Source: Megascapheus bottae (lineage: Eukaryota; Chordata; Mammalia; Rodentia; Geomyidae). From it: DNA of 64,000 nt. This document shows, piece by piece, positions 13,126-24,096 of the stretch. Numbering within the stretch: position 1 is the stretch's first letter; each line of letters opens with the position of its first letter. The DNA lies in contig JANJXV010000004.1 in assembly GCA_024803745.1 (NCBI GenBank), positions 42,899,358-42,963,357 on the forward strand. The letters are read 5' to 3'. Made by a program: the position numbers and the translations under genes. The notes beneath the pieces are model-generated. The model saw only the letters and a program-made list of their open reading frames with translations. It was not told where the DNA came from and did not search any database.

Positions 13126-13500
13126 TCAGTAGTACCTGATTTTATGTGTGAGAATATTATTTTACATATTTAATATTAGACATCTAATATCACATATTAA
13201 AATTAAATTTTTCATTTTTTCTGAACTTGAACTTAGTGTAAACACTCATTTTATAGTAGGTATATCACTTATAAAGCCATTCATTTAATAAATGCCTTTT
13301 TATTCTTTTATTTTGTTCTTATATTTTTATTAGAATTTGTATGTTGTGAAACCAAGTGTTTTTTCTCTTTTAACATGGGTGCATACATAAGATATACTTT
13401 GTTGGATAGACTTGTTCAAAGGGCAAATTTCACTCTTTCAAGAAATTTCAATCCAATTATTTATTTATTAATAAAATGGAATTTAAGAATTAATATTCTG
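13126..13500. other. Unique AT-rich DNA
   Basis: Nothing recognised. Confidence 0.45.
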
Positions 13501-13706
13501 TGCCAGGAGCATAGCTTGGTTGTATTGTAGCCTAGTGATAGAGTGCTTGTCTAGCATACATGAACCCCTGGGTTCAATTCATCAGTACCACAAATTCAGA
13601 AAATGTGATGCTGTGGCTTAAGTAACAAAGTACTAGCCTTGAGCAAAAAGTGTCCAAAGACAGTACTCAAGCCCTAAGTTCAAGCTCCAGGACTGGCAAA
13701 AAATTA
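13501..13706 (+). repeat. IDL-Geo SINE
   Basis: Left monomer 'gcctagtgatagagtgcttg' and B box 'gggttcaattca', right monomer 'ccttgagcaaaaagtg' ending 'ctccaggactggcaaaaaa'. An extra 'tagcttggttgtattg' segment near the start looks like a small insertion or rearrangement. Confidence 0.78.
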
Positions 13707-14288
13707 AATTTCTATGTTTAGTTTACTCATAATATCATGTCATGAACTTTTGGTTGGATAGAGCTTTAAATATGCCTTAAATTTCTTTTATAGATATTAG
13801 TCCATTACAATCTTCGCATTCAGCTTGGAATTAACTTTTTTCCATTTAGATTTTGACAGTTTTTCATTTTTCCAAATAAATAGACATGCTTTTTATGAAA
13901 TATTATTTTTACCATTATGCCTAGTTTTGTTTTTTGAAACTTTACCAATCTTTTTTTTATTTTAAGGTTATCTATCTTATTAATGGTTTTAAAAATCCAA
14001 AGTAATTGCCCTTAAAGATAAATTACTTTAATTAAATATATGCTGTACCTAAATGCATGCATTCATAGTCAATTAAGTGACCATTTGGTTGAGTATAATA
14101 TCTTGCTTTAGAATCATCTTTCTTCTTAATCTTAGAAATTACTAAAAATTCTGTGGTTACTCTTAGACTCTCTGAGATATGTGTTTCTCTCTGTGGCTCG
14201 GTAGCCACATATGTTTCGATGTGATCAGGGCAAAGGGGCTGATTTCTAGCACTGCTCTGATGGAGAAAACAAGATGAATTCTTTTGTA
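13707..14288. other. Unique DNA, no gene seen
   Basis: Nothing recognised. Confidence 0.45.
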
Positions 14289-14303
14289 GAAAATTTGGTT
14301 GTT
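14289..14303. repeat. TSD of twin-primed L1, left copy
   Basis: GAAAATTTGGTTGTT here and GAAAAGTTGGTTGTT at 15603-15617 match at 14 of 15 positions and bracket the rearranged L1. Confidence 0.75.
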
Positions 14304-15602
14304 TCTATATCCAGTCATCAATTGAGGGGCATCTGGTTGGTTCCATATCCATGGTAAATAGTGCTACAATGAACATCCTTGTGCTAGTGGATTTACTAAG
14401 TCCTTGTTTCTGGACAACTGGGTAAGTGTCAAGTAGTGGAATTGCTGGGTCATACGTGACTTCTATGTTTAGTCTTTTGAGGAACTGCCATACTGATTTT
14501 CATAGTGGTCGAATGAGCTTGCACTCCCACCAACAGTGTAGATTCCTCCTGGCCACATCCCCGCAGGCATCTTTATTAGATTTCTTGATCCTGGCCATTC
14601 TAACTGGAGTGAGGTGGAATCTTAGCTTTGTTTTGATTTGCATTTCTTTTATGACCAGAGGTGTTGAGCATTTCTTCATGTGTCTATCGGCCATTTTTGT
14701 TTCTTCTTCAGAGAAGTCTCTCTTTAAGTCTTTGGCCCATCTTTTAATGGGATAGTTGTTTCTTGGGAGATTATTTTTGGAGTGATTCAATTTTTTGAGC
14801 TGTTGATATATTTTAGATATGAGGCCTTTGTCCTTTGTATGGTTAATGAAGATCTTCTCCCACTGGTGGCTTTTCTATTTAACTTGCTAGCTATGTCCTT
14901 CGCTATACATAAGCTCTGCAGTTTAATGCAGTCCCACTTACCCAAACTGTCTTTGATTTGTTGTGTTTCTGGGTTCTTATTAAGAAAGTTTCAACCTGTG
15001 CCAAGGAGACCTAGTGTATCTCCTATTCCTTGTTGTCAAGTGCTCAGTGTATTGGCTTTTATAGCCAGGTCTTCAATCCATTTGGAGTTAATTCTAGTGC
15101 AGGGTGACAAAGAAGGATCCAACTTTAGTTTTCTGCAGATGCTTAACCAGTTCTGCCAGCACCACTTGTTGAAGAGGCTGTCTTTCTTCCATTCTGTTTT
15201 TTGGCTCCCTTATCAAAGTTTAGTTGGCCATAAGTCTGTGGGTTGATTTCTGGGTCTTCAGTTCTATTCCATTGGTTCTCAGGCCTGTTCTTGTGCCAAT
15301 TCCAAGCTGTTTTGGTTACTATAGGTGTGTAATAGAGTCTAAAGTTTGGTATTGAAATTCCTCCTGCGCTGTTCTTTCTGCTAAGAATTGTTTTGTTGTA
15401 CGGGGGTCTTTTATTATTCCATATGAAATTTTGCATTGCCTCTTCTATTTCTTTAAAGAATAACCATATAATGTGTGATTGATGTTCTTAATATACTATG
15501 CTATTTCTTGTCGTTTTTGTTTTCCCTTGGTTATCTCATATTGTTACATTATCTTACCTTGTTATCTGATATATTCTACATAATTTTATTTGCTATATAT
15601 AT
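14304..15602 (+). mobile_element. 5'-inverted (twin-primed) L1
   Basis: Positions 14304 to about 15457 carry L1 ORF2 on the minus strand. It runs from the 'MPTCPSV/ENIHLGTNP' region near the C-terminus (14310-14400) back to 'QNFIWNNKRP' (about 15436). Remnant frames are 14500-14790 and 15143-15436 on the minus strand. From about 15458 the strand switches and a sense 3'UTR follows ('ccatataatgtgtgattgatg', 'cccttggttatctcatattg', 'ttatctgatatatt'). The L1 coordinates at the two ends and at the junction are exactly those expected from twin priming. The 3'UTR stops about 180 bases short of the normal L1 end. Reading frames are broken. Confidence 0.88.
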
Positions 15603-15617
15603 GAAAAGTTGGTTGTT
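15603..15617. repeat. TSD of twin-primed L1, right copy
   Basis: Partner of 14289-14303, with one mismatch. Confidence 0.75.
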
Positions 15618-15653
15618 GGAGACAGTGCTTCATCACTATAACATTTTCCCTTC

Positions 15654-15942
15654 TAGCCAGATGGGGTGACTCATGCCTGGAAACCTAGCTACACAGGAAG
15701 GCGAGATCTGAGGATTTGGGTTTGAAGCCAGCCCAGGCAGGAACCTCTGTGAGACTCAGTATCAAAGTTTGAAGCCAGTCCTGGCAGGAAGACCGTGAGA
15801 CTATTATCTCCAATTATTCACTAAAAACAAAAAAAAAACAAAAACAAAACCAGAAATTTCACTGTGGCTTAAAGTGGTAGAGCACTAACGTTGAGTGAAA
15901 AATCTCAGACTGTACGAGGTTCAAGTTCAACTACTGAAAAAA
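15654..15942 (+). repeat. B1-like/Geo SINE with internal duplication
   Basis: Head 'tagccagatggggtgactca', then 'tttgaagccagcccaggcag...gtgagact' (15721-15756) repeated as a near copy at 15768-15802. Next come the 'ttatctccaatta' linker, an A-rich insert at about 15822-15850, and the right monomer ('gtggcttaaagtggtagagc', 'gaggttcaagttcaac'). The duplication has a period of about 47 bases. Confidence 0.82.
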
Positions 15943-16947
15943 AAGAAGTTTGTATAGTATTAATGGAATTAGTAGAAAGCACTATATATGTATATGCATA
16001 TATATGTGCATACATATATATTTCAATGTTGATTTGTTTGGGGGTTTTCAGTACATCAAACATTTTTATATTATCCTGATATTTATAAATGTCATCCATT
16101 TAAACAGTCTCTGTATATACACACAATATATATCAATATGCTATGTTGGGGTCAAGTAAACACATTTTACATTTACAAAATCCAATAAAACTTGTCAACA
16201 ATCTTCTATATAATAACTATTCAAGAGGATTTACCAGTTTAAAGAAAATTGGCACCAGATAGAAATTTGAATCAATAAGACAAAATGGTCAACAATGGAA
16301 AGAATACGCAAACATACAGAGGTCAAATAAATCATCTTTGTTATTGAAAATAATTGAATTTCTAAATTACACAGGATCTTAAATCAAGATAACATCCTAA
16401 GGCTGGGATAAGTAACAACCTAAACACAATCATCTGTTTAATACTGATTCCCTTTGATACACTCTACTTCTTATACAATGCTCTGTAGCGGTCATTTAGT
16501 ACTAGGAAATAGGCACTCCACAAGTTTTCTCAATTCTCATCTTGGCAAAGTCTCATCTTTCTGGAGATAGAGGCTTTAAGTCTCACAAGTAATGACTTGG
16601 TACCACTTGTTCCCAAAAGAAAATGAAAAGAATGCTTGCCCTAGCTTATTTCCAGGAGACAATTTTCCTGGTTTTACTCACTGCTTGTACCAGAACTACT
16701 TTGTTTTAGAAAGAATCATTGACTAGATCTTCTCTAAAGCACCTGATTTCATCCCTTCTTTATGTCCATATATGCAAGTATGAGTTAAACTAGTCTCCAT
16801 GAATACAAATCAGTCTAATTAATTAAATGTGGTATTAATACAGCAATGCAAAAGACTATATTGAGAAATTTTGTGCAAATTTTATAACCTCAAATCTTAA
16901 TATTTCATAACATTCTCAAACCTTATGCTTTTTTTTAAACAAGGAAT
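15943..16947. other. Unique AT-rich DNA
   Basis: A TATATG/TATACA-rich low-complexity stretch lies at about 15981-16021. Nothing else recognisable; overlapping open frames on both strands there are repeat-driven. Confidence 0.45.
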
Positions 16948-17045
16948 ATTTTATTTATTTATTTATTTATTGTAATTAGTAAAGGGTTACATGATATTTG
17001 CCAGATAGAAGGTGCATTCATTCACATACATTGATACCCTTTCAC
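16948..17045 (-). mobile_element. L1 3' terminus, about 80 bases (lineage A)
   Basis: Reverse-oriented terminal 3'UTR ('gggttacatgatatttgcca', 'atagaaggtgcattcattca', 'acattgataccctttcac') with an (AAATA)n-type tail read on + as (TTTA)n at 16948-16971. It abuts an opposite-strand L1 that contains the same terminal sequence. Confidence 0.8.
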
Positions 17046-17640
17046 AAGGACATACTAAATCCACTAGCACAACGAGGTTCTTTGCAGCACTATTTACCAT
17101 AGCAAAGATATGGAACCAACCCAGATGTCCCTCAGTGGATGAGTGGATCAATACGATGTGGTATTTGTACACAATGGATTTCTGTTCTGCTGTCTGAAAG
17201 AATGACATCGCCCCATTTGTTAGGAAATGGAAACCTTGGGCTCTACTAGCAGAGATCTGCAATAGAGCAAAATCTTGATACATAAGGCTATATAATGTGA
17301 AGCTAATTGACAGGACCTCCAGGATATTGAAACAAAAGCCATATAATGAATGATTGTTGTCCTTAATGTACTATGTTGTCTCTCATCTCCTTTGCTGTCC
17401 CTTGGTTATCTCATATTGGTATAGTATCTCACTTTGTTATCTGATATATTGAATTTATTTGTATTTGGATATTTGAAATTTGATAGGGAAGGGGGGAAAA
17501 CAAGATGAAGGGTGGGGGTGGGGGGAGGGAAATGGGGACCAAGACATGTGAAAGGGTATCAATGTATGTGAATGAATGCACCTTCTATCTGGCAAATATC
17601 ATGTAACCCTTCTATTAATTATAATAAAAATATATGGAAA
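17046..17640 (+). mobile_element. 5'-truncated L1 (lineage A)
   Basis: Begins in the ORF2 C-terminus ('HTKSTSTTRFFAALFTIAKI' on the + strand, 17053 onward; 'WINTMWYLYTMDF'). It loses about 90 bases after 'aggaaatggaaa' and continues through the 3'UTR with a G-rich tract (about 17509-17529) and 'taataaaaatatatgg' at the 3' end. It is a fossil. Confidence 0.88.
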
Positions 17641-18137
17641 AATTACTTTGGGTTTTTCTTCATCAATATGCTTTATGTTTAAGAAACTTACTTTTGTTCT
17701 GAAATGATCATTTTAATATTTTCTCTATGCTTCATTTTTTTTCTTTTTCTCTCATTATCTAAATATTGTTTTCATCAGGAGATTCTTGTGCGGCTCTTTG
17801 CTCTTAAATGTCTTCATTAATTCTTTGAATATGGTAATTGTATTTTTCTTCCTGTGATCATTCCATGGTTTAAATTATTCATTTTTCCTAATTGATGACA
17901 CACTCTAAATTTTACTGGTAACTTAGATAAAATTTTCTAACTTTTTATCTATATATTAATGTCTGTCTACACCACAAAGAAGCAGCTAGCCTGTTTCCTT
18001 AAGTGTTGAAATCTGATTTTTCATCCATATTTCAAGTTACAGTTTTTAAACAGGTCTGTAAAGAATGAAGTAGTTCTCTTTATTATGTTTCGGTTGGCTA
18101 GCTCATTAGACTAATGCTGTGAGATTTTCTTTAAAAG
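17641..18137. other. Unique AT-rich DNA
   Basis: Nothing recognised. Confidence 0.45.
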
Positions 18138-18148
18138 TCATGGAGGCA
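18138..18148. repeat. TSD of short twin-primed L1, left copy
   Basis: TCATGGAGGCA compared with TCGTGAAGGCA at 18438-18448: 9 of 11 identical, bracketing the inverted L1 3' end. Confidence 0.6.
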
Positions 18149-18437
18149 GATACTATAACAATATGAGATTAACCAAAGGGCAATAAATGAGAAGAGAATT
18201 AACACATAGTACATTGTGAACAATAATCACACAAGACAAAGCTCTTGTATATATGTTTATTTGAAATAGCAAAGACATGGGAGCAAAGAAGATGACTGGG
18301 AACGTGTGGGAGGAGGGAAATGGGGACAGAAACATGAGAAGGGCATCAATGTGTGAGAAGTAATGCACCTATTACATGATGAAAGTAATTGTAACCACTC
18401 TACATTGCCCTGACAATAAAAAAATAAAAATTAAAAA
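18149..18437 (+). mobile_element. Short twin-primed L1 3' end
   Basis: 18149 to about 18232 is L1 3'UTR on the minus strand ('acaatatgagattaaccaaa' is the complement of the usual 'tttggttaatctcatattgt'). It then switches to sense 3'UTR from about 18233 ('gtttatttgaaatag', 'gagggaaatggggacag', 'gtaatgcacct') with an A-rich tail. The inverted part comes from just upstream of the sense part in the L1 3'UTR, the signature of twin priming. Confidence 0.8.
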
Positions 18438-18448
18438 TCGTGAAGGCA
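18438..18448. repeat. TSD of short twin-primed L1, right copy
   Basis: Partner of 18138-18148, directly after the A-rich tail. Confidence 0.6.
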
Positions 18449-18740
18449 ATGGGCAGAGATATATTTTTTAAAATAATCTAAAAGATTTTGGATACTTTGT
18501 CAGAATAATATTAAGCAAAATCAAGTGTGAAAACAAGAACCTGAAAAATTAGAATGGAAGGAATGACAAGCCTGACAATATCAAAATTTTGAGAATTTAA
18601 GTATGTCCTCATACGATCTCTAGCAATATTACACACACAAAGTTCTTGATATTTGTGGCAAGTGGCATTCCAAAAGTCAATCAGAACTTTCCTATACTCA
18701 CTGAAGGCTGAACAAGGAAGTGCTTGTTTGGTTTTGTTCT
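18449..18740. other. Unique DNA
   Basis: Nothing recognised. Confidence 0.45.
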
Positions 18741-18824
18741 TTTCTATGTATGTGGTATCAAGGAATTGAAGCCAAGTATTTGTGCATGCTAGCCAAGCAC
18801 TCTACCACTAGGCCAAACTCCCAA
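18741..18824 (-). repeat. IDL monomer of IDL-Geo SINE
   Basis: Only the ID-like left half in reverse orientation: 'tatgtatgtggtatcaagga', 'gcatgctagccaagcactct', 'accactaggccaaactccca'. The right monomer is absent, so it is a partial copy or a monomeric element. Confidence 0.72.
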
Positions 18825-19213
18825 CTGAAGGAAGGTTGCTTCATGAATTCCTTAGAGAATTCATAATCCTGAATTGGCCTCCCACATATTTCTGCATATA
18901 ATTCACATACATGGATCAAAAAATGCTCAAAAGTGAGTTTAACATAGAGTGTATCTGGGCCAATAATTCCTCTATGTTCCATTTGTGAAGGACACCATCA
19001 TGCCTGAAGAACTGTACCTGTGTTGCAGATAATAGAAATTCTCAAAAATCATATGTCAAGTATATTATGGACTAATCAGAACAACTGAGTAAGGATTTAC
19101 AATGTCATAAATGCAAAATAAAGTAAATGATAAAGATAATTTATACATTCATAATGTTGTTTTCTCTTGGCTTCCCTCCACAGTTTATAATGTATCAGGG
19201 ATTAAAGCATTTT
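18825..19213. other. Unique DNA
   Basis: Nothing recognised. Confidence 0.45.
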
Positions 19214-19445
19214 TATGCACAGTGGTATTGGTGACTCAAGTCTATAATCGAAGTGACTCAGGAAAATGAGATCTGAGGCTTGGTGTTCAATCCATCCCCA
19301 GCAGTAAAGTCCATTGAGACTCATATCTCTAGTAAACTGTGCAATCAAGCTTGAATGGTAGAGTGCTACCTTTAGTAAAATAGCTCAGGGACAGTGAACA
19401 TGATCTGAGTTTAAGCCCTAGGACTGACACTAGGGAGAAACAAAT
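19214..19445 (+). repeat. B1-like/Geo dimeric SINE, diverged
   Basis: Head 'gtgactcaagtctataatcg', 'gagatctgagg', linker 'gagactcatatctctagtaa', right monomer 'aatagctcagggacagtg' and 'tgagtttaagccctagga'. Substitution load suggests an old copy. Confidence 0.75.
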
Positions 19446-20839
19446 TGTAAAAGAAACTGAAATTAAACTTTGAAAATATGCACAGAAAGAAATTTAATTT
19501 TTTAACTAAAAAACTCATATGAAAATAAACACATAGTGGAGAAAAGTCTGCTTCCACTAATGAGGGTCTTGCAACTTCAAAATAAGAGTAATAAGTTTGC
19601 AAATATCAAAGAGGAAAAGAGTAAAGTATTATGTTGCAAGATTTATCTTCCTGCTTTTTTTTTTCTGCCAGAAAATTTCCACATCAACCCAAGAAGAGTA
19701 GTAGGAACAGAAAATCAAGACTCATTATAGGAGTTTAACATAGGAAAATTGTGGGGCAGAGACCACTGGAATCAGAATGGCTGAAAAGAGGGAATTACGC
19801 AGATAGAGTGTTGTAAATAAGCATATTGTTAAATTGAGTCTTTGAGTAGACAATTCTCTGAAAACATGTAAATTGAAAGTGCAAAAAAAAAAAAAGAAAA
19901 AACATTGTGGGGAAAAAAAGCAATTGTTGAGGAACTAAAGCTAAAATAACTTGAGGACTCCCATCAGCCTGAGACATTTTTGAGATTCTATTTAGCTGAG
20001 TAAAATGAAGTTATCAAAAAGTTGTTTCTTTCTGGAGACACTTCAAATTTGACTTTAAACATGAGTTAATAATCCTAGATTAATGAATGCTTTCTGCATT
20101 ATCTATCAAAGATAAATAAAAGAGTGTCTATATTAGATAAATATAATAAATAATTGCTTCAATTCCTGGAAAACATAGCCTGTAATGATTAAAGGAAGAC
20201 AATGGAATGTAGAATCAAAAATGCAACACCTTCAATGTTTGAAGTATTAGGCATATAGACATGCACAAAATGTTACCATTAAGGGAAAATTCAATGAAAA
20301 TTATCACTATTGTAATTAATGCAAAAAACAAAATAGTTATTTATAATGTGTTTAATGATGAAAAGGAAATGAAAAAATAAGAATGGAGATGGACAACATA
20401 AAGAAATTAATATGGGAATTAATAGGAAATGAAGTGTAAGTAAAGATCAGGAAAGCACTTGATGTATACTATACAAATATGGAGATAAACAAAATAAAGA
20501 TTAGAAAAACGACTCAGGCAACTTTTTGAAATACATGAAATGACATAGAGTAGATGTTAAACTGAGGAAATTTATCTGAAGATAATACAGTTCCAAATTT
20601 AAGATAAGCTTTAAGCCACAACCCATGAAATCTAGTGACATTCAAAAAACAATGAATATAAAAAAAGCCATATCAAGATACATTACAAGTTTACTAAGAT
20701 TGCATTGCTAAAAAAACAGCCATACAGACAAAAATACAGAAAACTTTATAGAAAAAGATACATCATTGCAGTTACTTTTATGCAGTAGAGTTGTGTAGAA
20801 CAGTAGAAATGGGGATAAAAAATCTATGCGCAGACATGA
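19446..20839. other. Unique AT-rich DNA, no gene seen
   Basis: A-rich on the plus strand, with poly-A and poly-T runs near 19650 and 19890. No recognisable gene or repeat. Confidence 0.45.
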
Positions 20840-21560
20840 GCACCCCTTGCCTTCTGCCAGACTCTCATTCTGATAGTTCCTACTGATCTGGTTGAGTTAA
20901 ATTCAGTTGGATATTTTTTCTTTGTCCTCAATGTATTGAACACTCCAAAATTCTTTTCGTGATATTGGACATTTATTCTGGGGCCAAATTAGCTTCTCCT
21001 TTCCTGTTTCCCATTTCACAAAAAGCTCTATGTTAATGCGATGAGGAGATCCATCTGAATTTGCTGTGGTTTAAGGAAGTCCAGAAGGAGTGGAAGTCGT
21101 GGCTATTACTAGACTAAGAGGCATTGGGAGAGGATGACCACCAATCCCGCAATCACCACAAAAACTTCCAGTAGTCCTTGGTGGGCAAGAAGTCATTTCT
21201 GATAGGACAGGGCTTGAGGAAGCTTGGCTATGCCTTTGTGAACTTCTTCAGTTAAGTCTTATTGCGGGTAGTGTGAAATTATGTTGCAAAATGACAGAAG
21301 TCCATTATTCTGCTCCAAAAGGTTACAGAGCAGGAAACTTCACATCCAACACATCTTTCTTTACCTGAATCAGGAGATAGACTTGTGCCTCACAGTGGAC
21401 TCTGGAGATGTTGGAACAAGTCCATTTGGCACAGAGAGACTGCTGTTTTCAGTGTAATCAGGGAACAAGAGGAAGCAAAAGGGGTTTCAGTTTGACAACT
21501 ACTTCAAGATTTTCTACATCTTGGAGAAATGAATTCTACTTCACCATCTAGGCTAGGCTA
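20840..21560. other. GC-richer unexplained island
   Basis: This segment is visibly less AT-rich than its flanks. On the plus strand it contains several consecutive open stretches in shifting frames (for example codons 'GYRAGNFTSNTSFF' near 21320, 'LNQEIDLCLTVDSGD' near 21366 and 'FDNYFKIFYILEK' near 21495). That pattern fits a decayed processed pseudogene or an old exapted repeat. I see no A-tail or TSD and do not recognise a parent gene. Confidence 0.25.
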
Positions 21561-21650
21561 GAGAGTAAGAAAACCACCTAAGCATTCTTCTCAGACTAAA
21601 GTGATTTCCTGCTGAATATCCACATAAAACTATTTTGGTGCTCATAGATA

Positions 21651-21656
21651 GATTAC

Positions 21657-21726
<70 letters not shown>

Positions 21727-21742
21727 GGATAGATGGATAGAT
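21651..21742. repeat. (ATAG)n tetranucleotide microsatellite
   Basis: More than 20 ATAG units with GATG interruptions at the 3' end; likely length-polymorphic. Confidence 0.95.
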
Positions 21743-21887
21743 CTAATTTTAGTGCCAAATCTCTATAGCAAACTAAATCTAATCTAATTACTATCCACAA
21801 TTTTTTATCATTTATCATATAAAAATCATAGCACACATGCTGTTCAATAGCAGTCACTGTCTCAGTATCAACTGATGAGATGTAATA

Positions 21888-21898
21888 CCAAGTAATTT
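21888..21898. repeat. SINE TSD, left copy
   Basis: CCAAGTAATTT occurs here and at 22090-22100, flanking the reverse IDL-Geo SINE. Confidence 0.8.
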
Positions 21899-22089
21899 GT
21901 TTTGCCAGTCCTGGGCCTTGAATTCAGGACCTGAGCACTGTCCTTGGTTCTCAAGGCTAGAACTCTACTACTTGAGCCACAGCACCACTTCTGGCATTTT
22001 TCTATGTATGTGATACCGAGGAATCAAACCTGGGTCTTCATGCATGCTAGGCAAGCACTCTACTACTAGGCCAAACTCCAGGCCCAATT
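21899..22089 (-). repeat. IDL-Geo SINE with TSDs
   Basis: Complete reverse-strand copy: 'ttttgccagtcctgggcctt', 'ctcaaggctagaactctact', 'cttgagccacagcaccactt', then the IDL half 'gtgataccgaggaatcaaac' and 'gcatgctaggcaagcactct'. It carries the expected 3' 'actggcaaaa' end and a perfect 11-base TSD, so it inserted by L1-type retrotransposition. Confidence 0.9.
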
Positions 22090-22100
22090 CCAAGTAATTT
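22090..22100. repeat. SINE TSD, right copy
   Basis: Perfect partner of 21888-21898. Confidence 0.8.
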
Positions 22101-23981
22101 TAAGCAACAACTTTATTCCTATTATGCTATAAAATGTAAGTATCACATATTGCCTGTTTAGGTACATGTAAGTTATCTGTCCCTTCTGACATTTTAAATT
22201 TAGCATGCCTTTCTTTCTGGAGTAAAATTGGGTAATAAAAAGACAGCCAACAAAACTATTCATATACTTTAAAACTACATTTGTTCTCCTTTAGGAATAT
22301 TTTCTCAGAAAATTACACCTGCAGAAAAATTTAAGATACTATACACAAATGTTTATGGCCTCATTGCTACTACAAAGCACTCAGAAGTGAAGCAAAAGTG
22401 GAAAACTTATTGGCATTTCTATATAATGTTTACCCTATGGTAAATGATGGAAATATTTATAGGATATGCTATTACTGTCATTTGCAAAATAGGATGCACA
22501 CAATGATTTTAAGCTTTATATAAATATTAGAATCTAATTGCAATAATTACATTATTATTTTTACTCAAAAATTCCATGCTTGGTATTGAAGAGAAAATTT
22601 TGATAATTTTTTTGCCTTGATGTTTGATACTTTTTTTTTACTTTTTGTACTAATTTTTATACTGATTTCAAACATGTTGGAAGTAAAATCTCCAAATTCA
22701 TTTAAAAAGTTTTGCTTATTTTTGTACTACTTACTATTGTTATATTCATCTCACTTCAAAATCTTAAAACATCAGAAAAGGAAGAAAAATAAAAATAGCA
22801 GTTACATAAATTTTGATAAAAGAGACAAAAGTGAACAAATCTTACTTCACATTGGGCTGCTGTTTAAGGGAATCACTGTGGCATTTCAGAGACACAATAG
22901 ACTTTCTCTTGGAATTACCATCATTTTCCCCTGCTTCTGATTATTTGCAAAACAATAACCATTTGGGCAGTGGTTAATTGTTTCTCTTCAAACATTTGAC
23001 ACATTCTTCATTACTTTTAGTGGATGTGAGTCTTTTACTAAACCACAATTATAATTAAGACTGATGAAATCATTAGGTTTGTTGTAAACATTCAGTTTAT
23101 CCAAATAGAGTTTGGCAACATTTTAAAGGTCTTCTGTCAGGTTCATTCAATGTTTAATTATTTGTTGTTGATGTTGAATTCCAGCATGATTGTTGTCATT
23201 TGTCATTATGTTCTATTGGAACAAGTCAACTCTTTGTATTTATATCTTTGTATGTTAGTTTAGGATAATTGCAAATATTACTTTTTAAAAGTGTTAAATC
23301 ATCCTTTTTATCATTATAGTCATACACACCTACTGATTAACTAAGTAGGTATGCAGCATTGATACAGACATATTCTTTCCTTAGGGGAAAGGATGAAATG
23401 AAACATAGTGACTGACCACAGGATCTTCTATTCCCTTTTAGCAATGTAAACAAAAGTGTAAAGTACATAAAAAGCCTAAAGAATTTCACCTAAACCATAA
23501 TCAAGTTTCTGACTGCTGTGGTATCATATGATTCTTTGCAAATGTTAAAGCATTTGTTGGCAGAAGAGATCAGATGATCTTTATATAATTAAATGTGACA
23601 GGAAAGTTTGATTATACTTAGTCCAATTTACATGCATGGTAGATCTTTACATAGATTCCCTTGGTCAAGATACAATATACTCACATACTCAAAAAGTGTC
23701 TTGAAACTCCTTTGTACAACTATTTATATTTTTATAAAAATGAAAAATATGGAAACTTTCTAAGTAATGCTCCTTTCTTTTGTGAAGGTGTTTCAGATGG
23801 AAGGGAAAGTCTCAATAGCCAACAGGTTGCTGACCAACCACACTTGGTTAAAAAAGGAACACCAACAGTCAAAGCACTCTTAACTCAAACCTATCATCTA
23901 TGCAGAGGATTATGTTAAAGGTCAGAAAAATATCCAAGACTCTCTTTGCAAGGATAATGAGCAAAATAAATTTTTAAAAAA
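22101..23981. other. Unique AT-rich DNA, no gene seen
   Basis: A 107-codon frame at 22617-22940 (+) has a composition dominated by F, L, I and K, as AT-rich non-coding DNA gives. No domain, splice or promoter support was found. Confidence 0.45.
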
Positions 23982-24096
23982 GGGATAAAGATATAGCTCA
24001 AGTGGTAGCACATCATGTAAGCAAGTTACAGGCTAGAGTTCAAACCTATTACCAGAAAAACAAAGCCAACAACAGCAACAAAAAAAACCCAGTCCC
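23982..24096 (+). repeat. tRNA-derived monomeric SINE, ID-like
   Basis: An A-box-like 'atagctcaagtggtagcaca' and a B-box-like 'gagttcaaacctattacca' are spaced as in a tRNA and followed by an A-rich, CAA-containing tail. It resembles an old monomeric ID-type element. Confidence 0.5.

Noticed and set aside
16948..17640. Reading the opposed L1 ends as a twin-primed inversion
   Set aside because: In twin priming the inverted block lies upstream of the sense block in L1 order. Here both arms contain the same terminal 3' sequence, so two events are more likely.
22617..22940. 107-codon hydrophobic/lysine-rich frame
   Set aside because: Composition follows local AT content; no recognisable domain.
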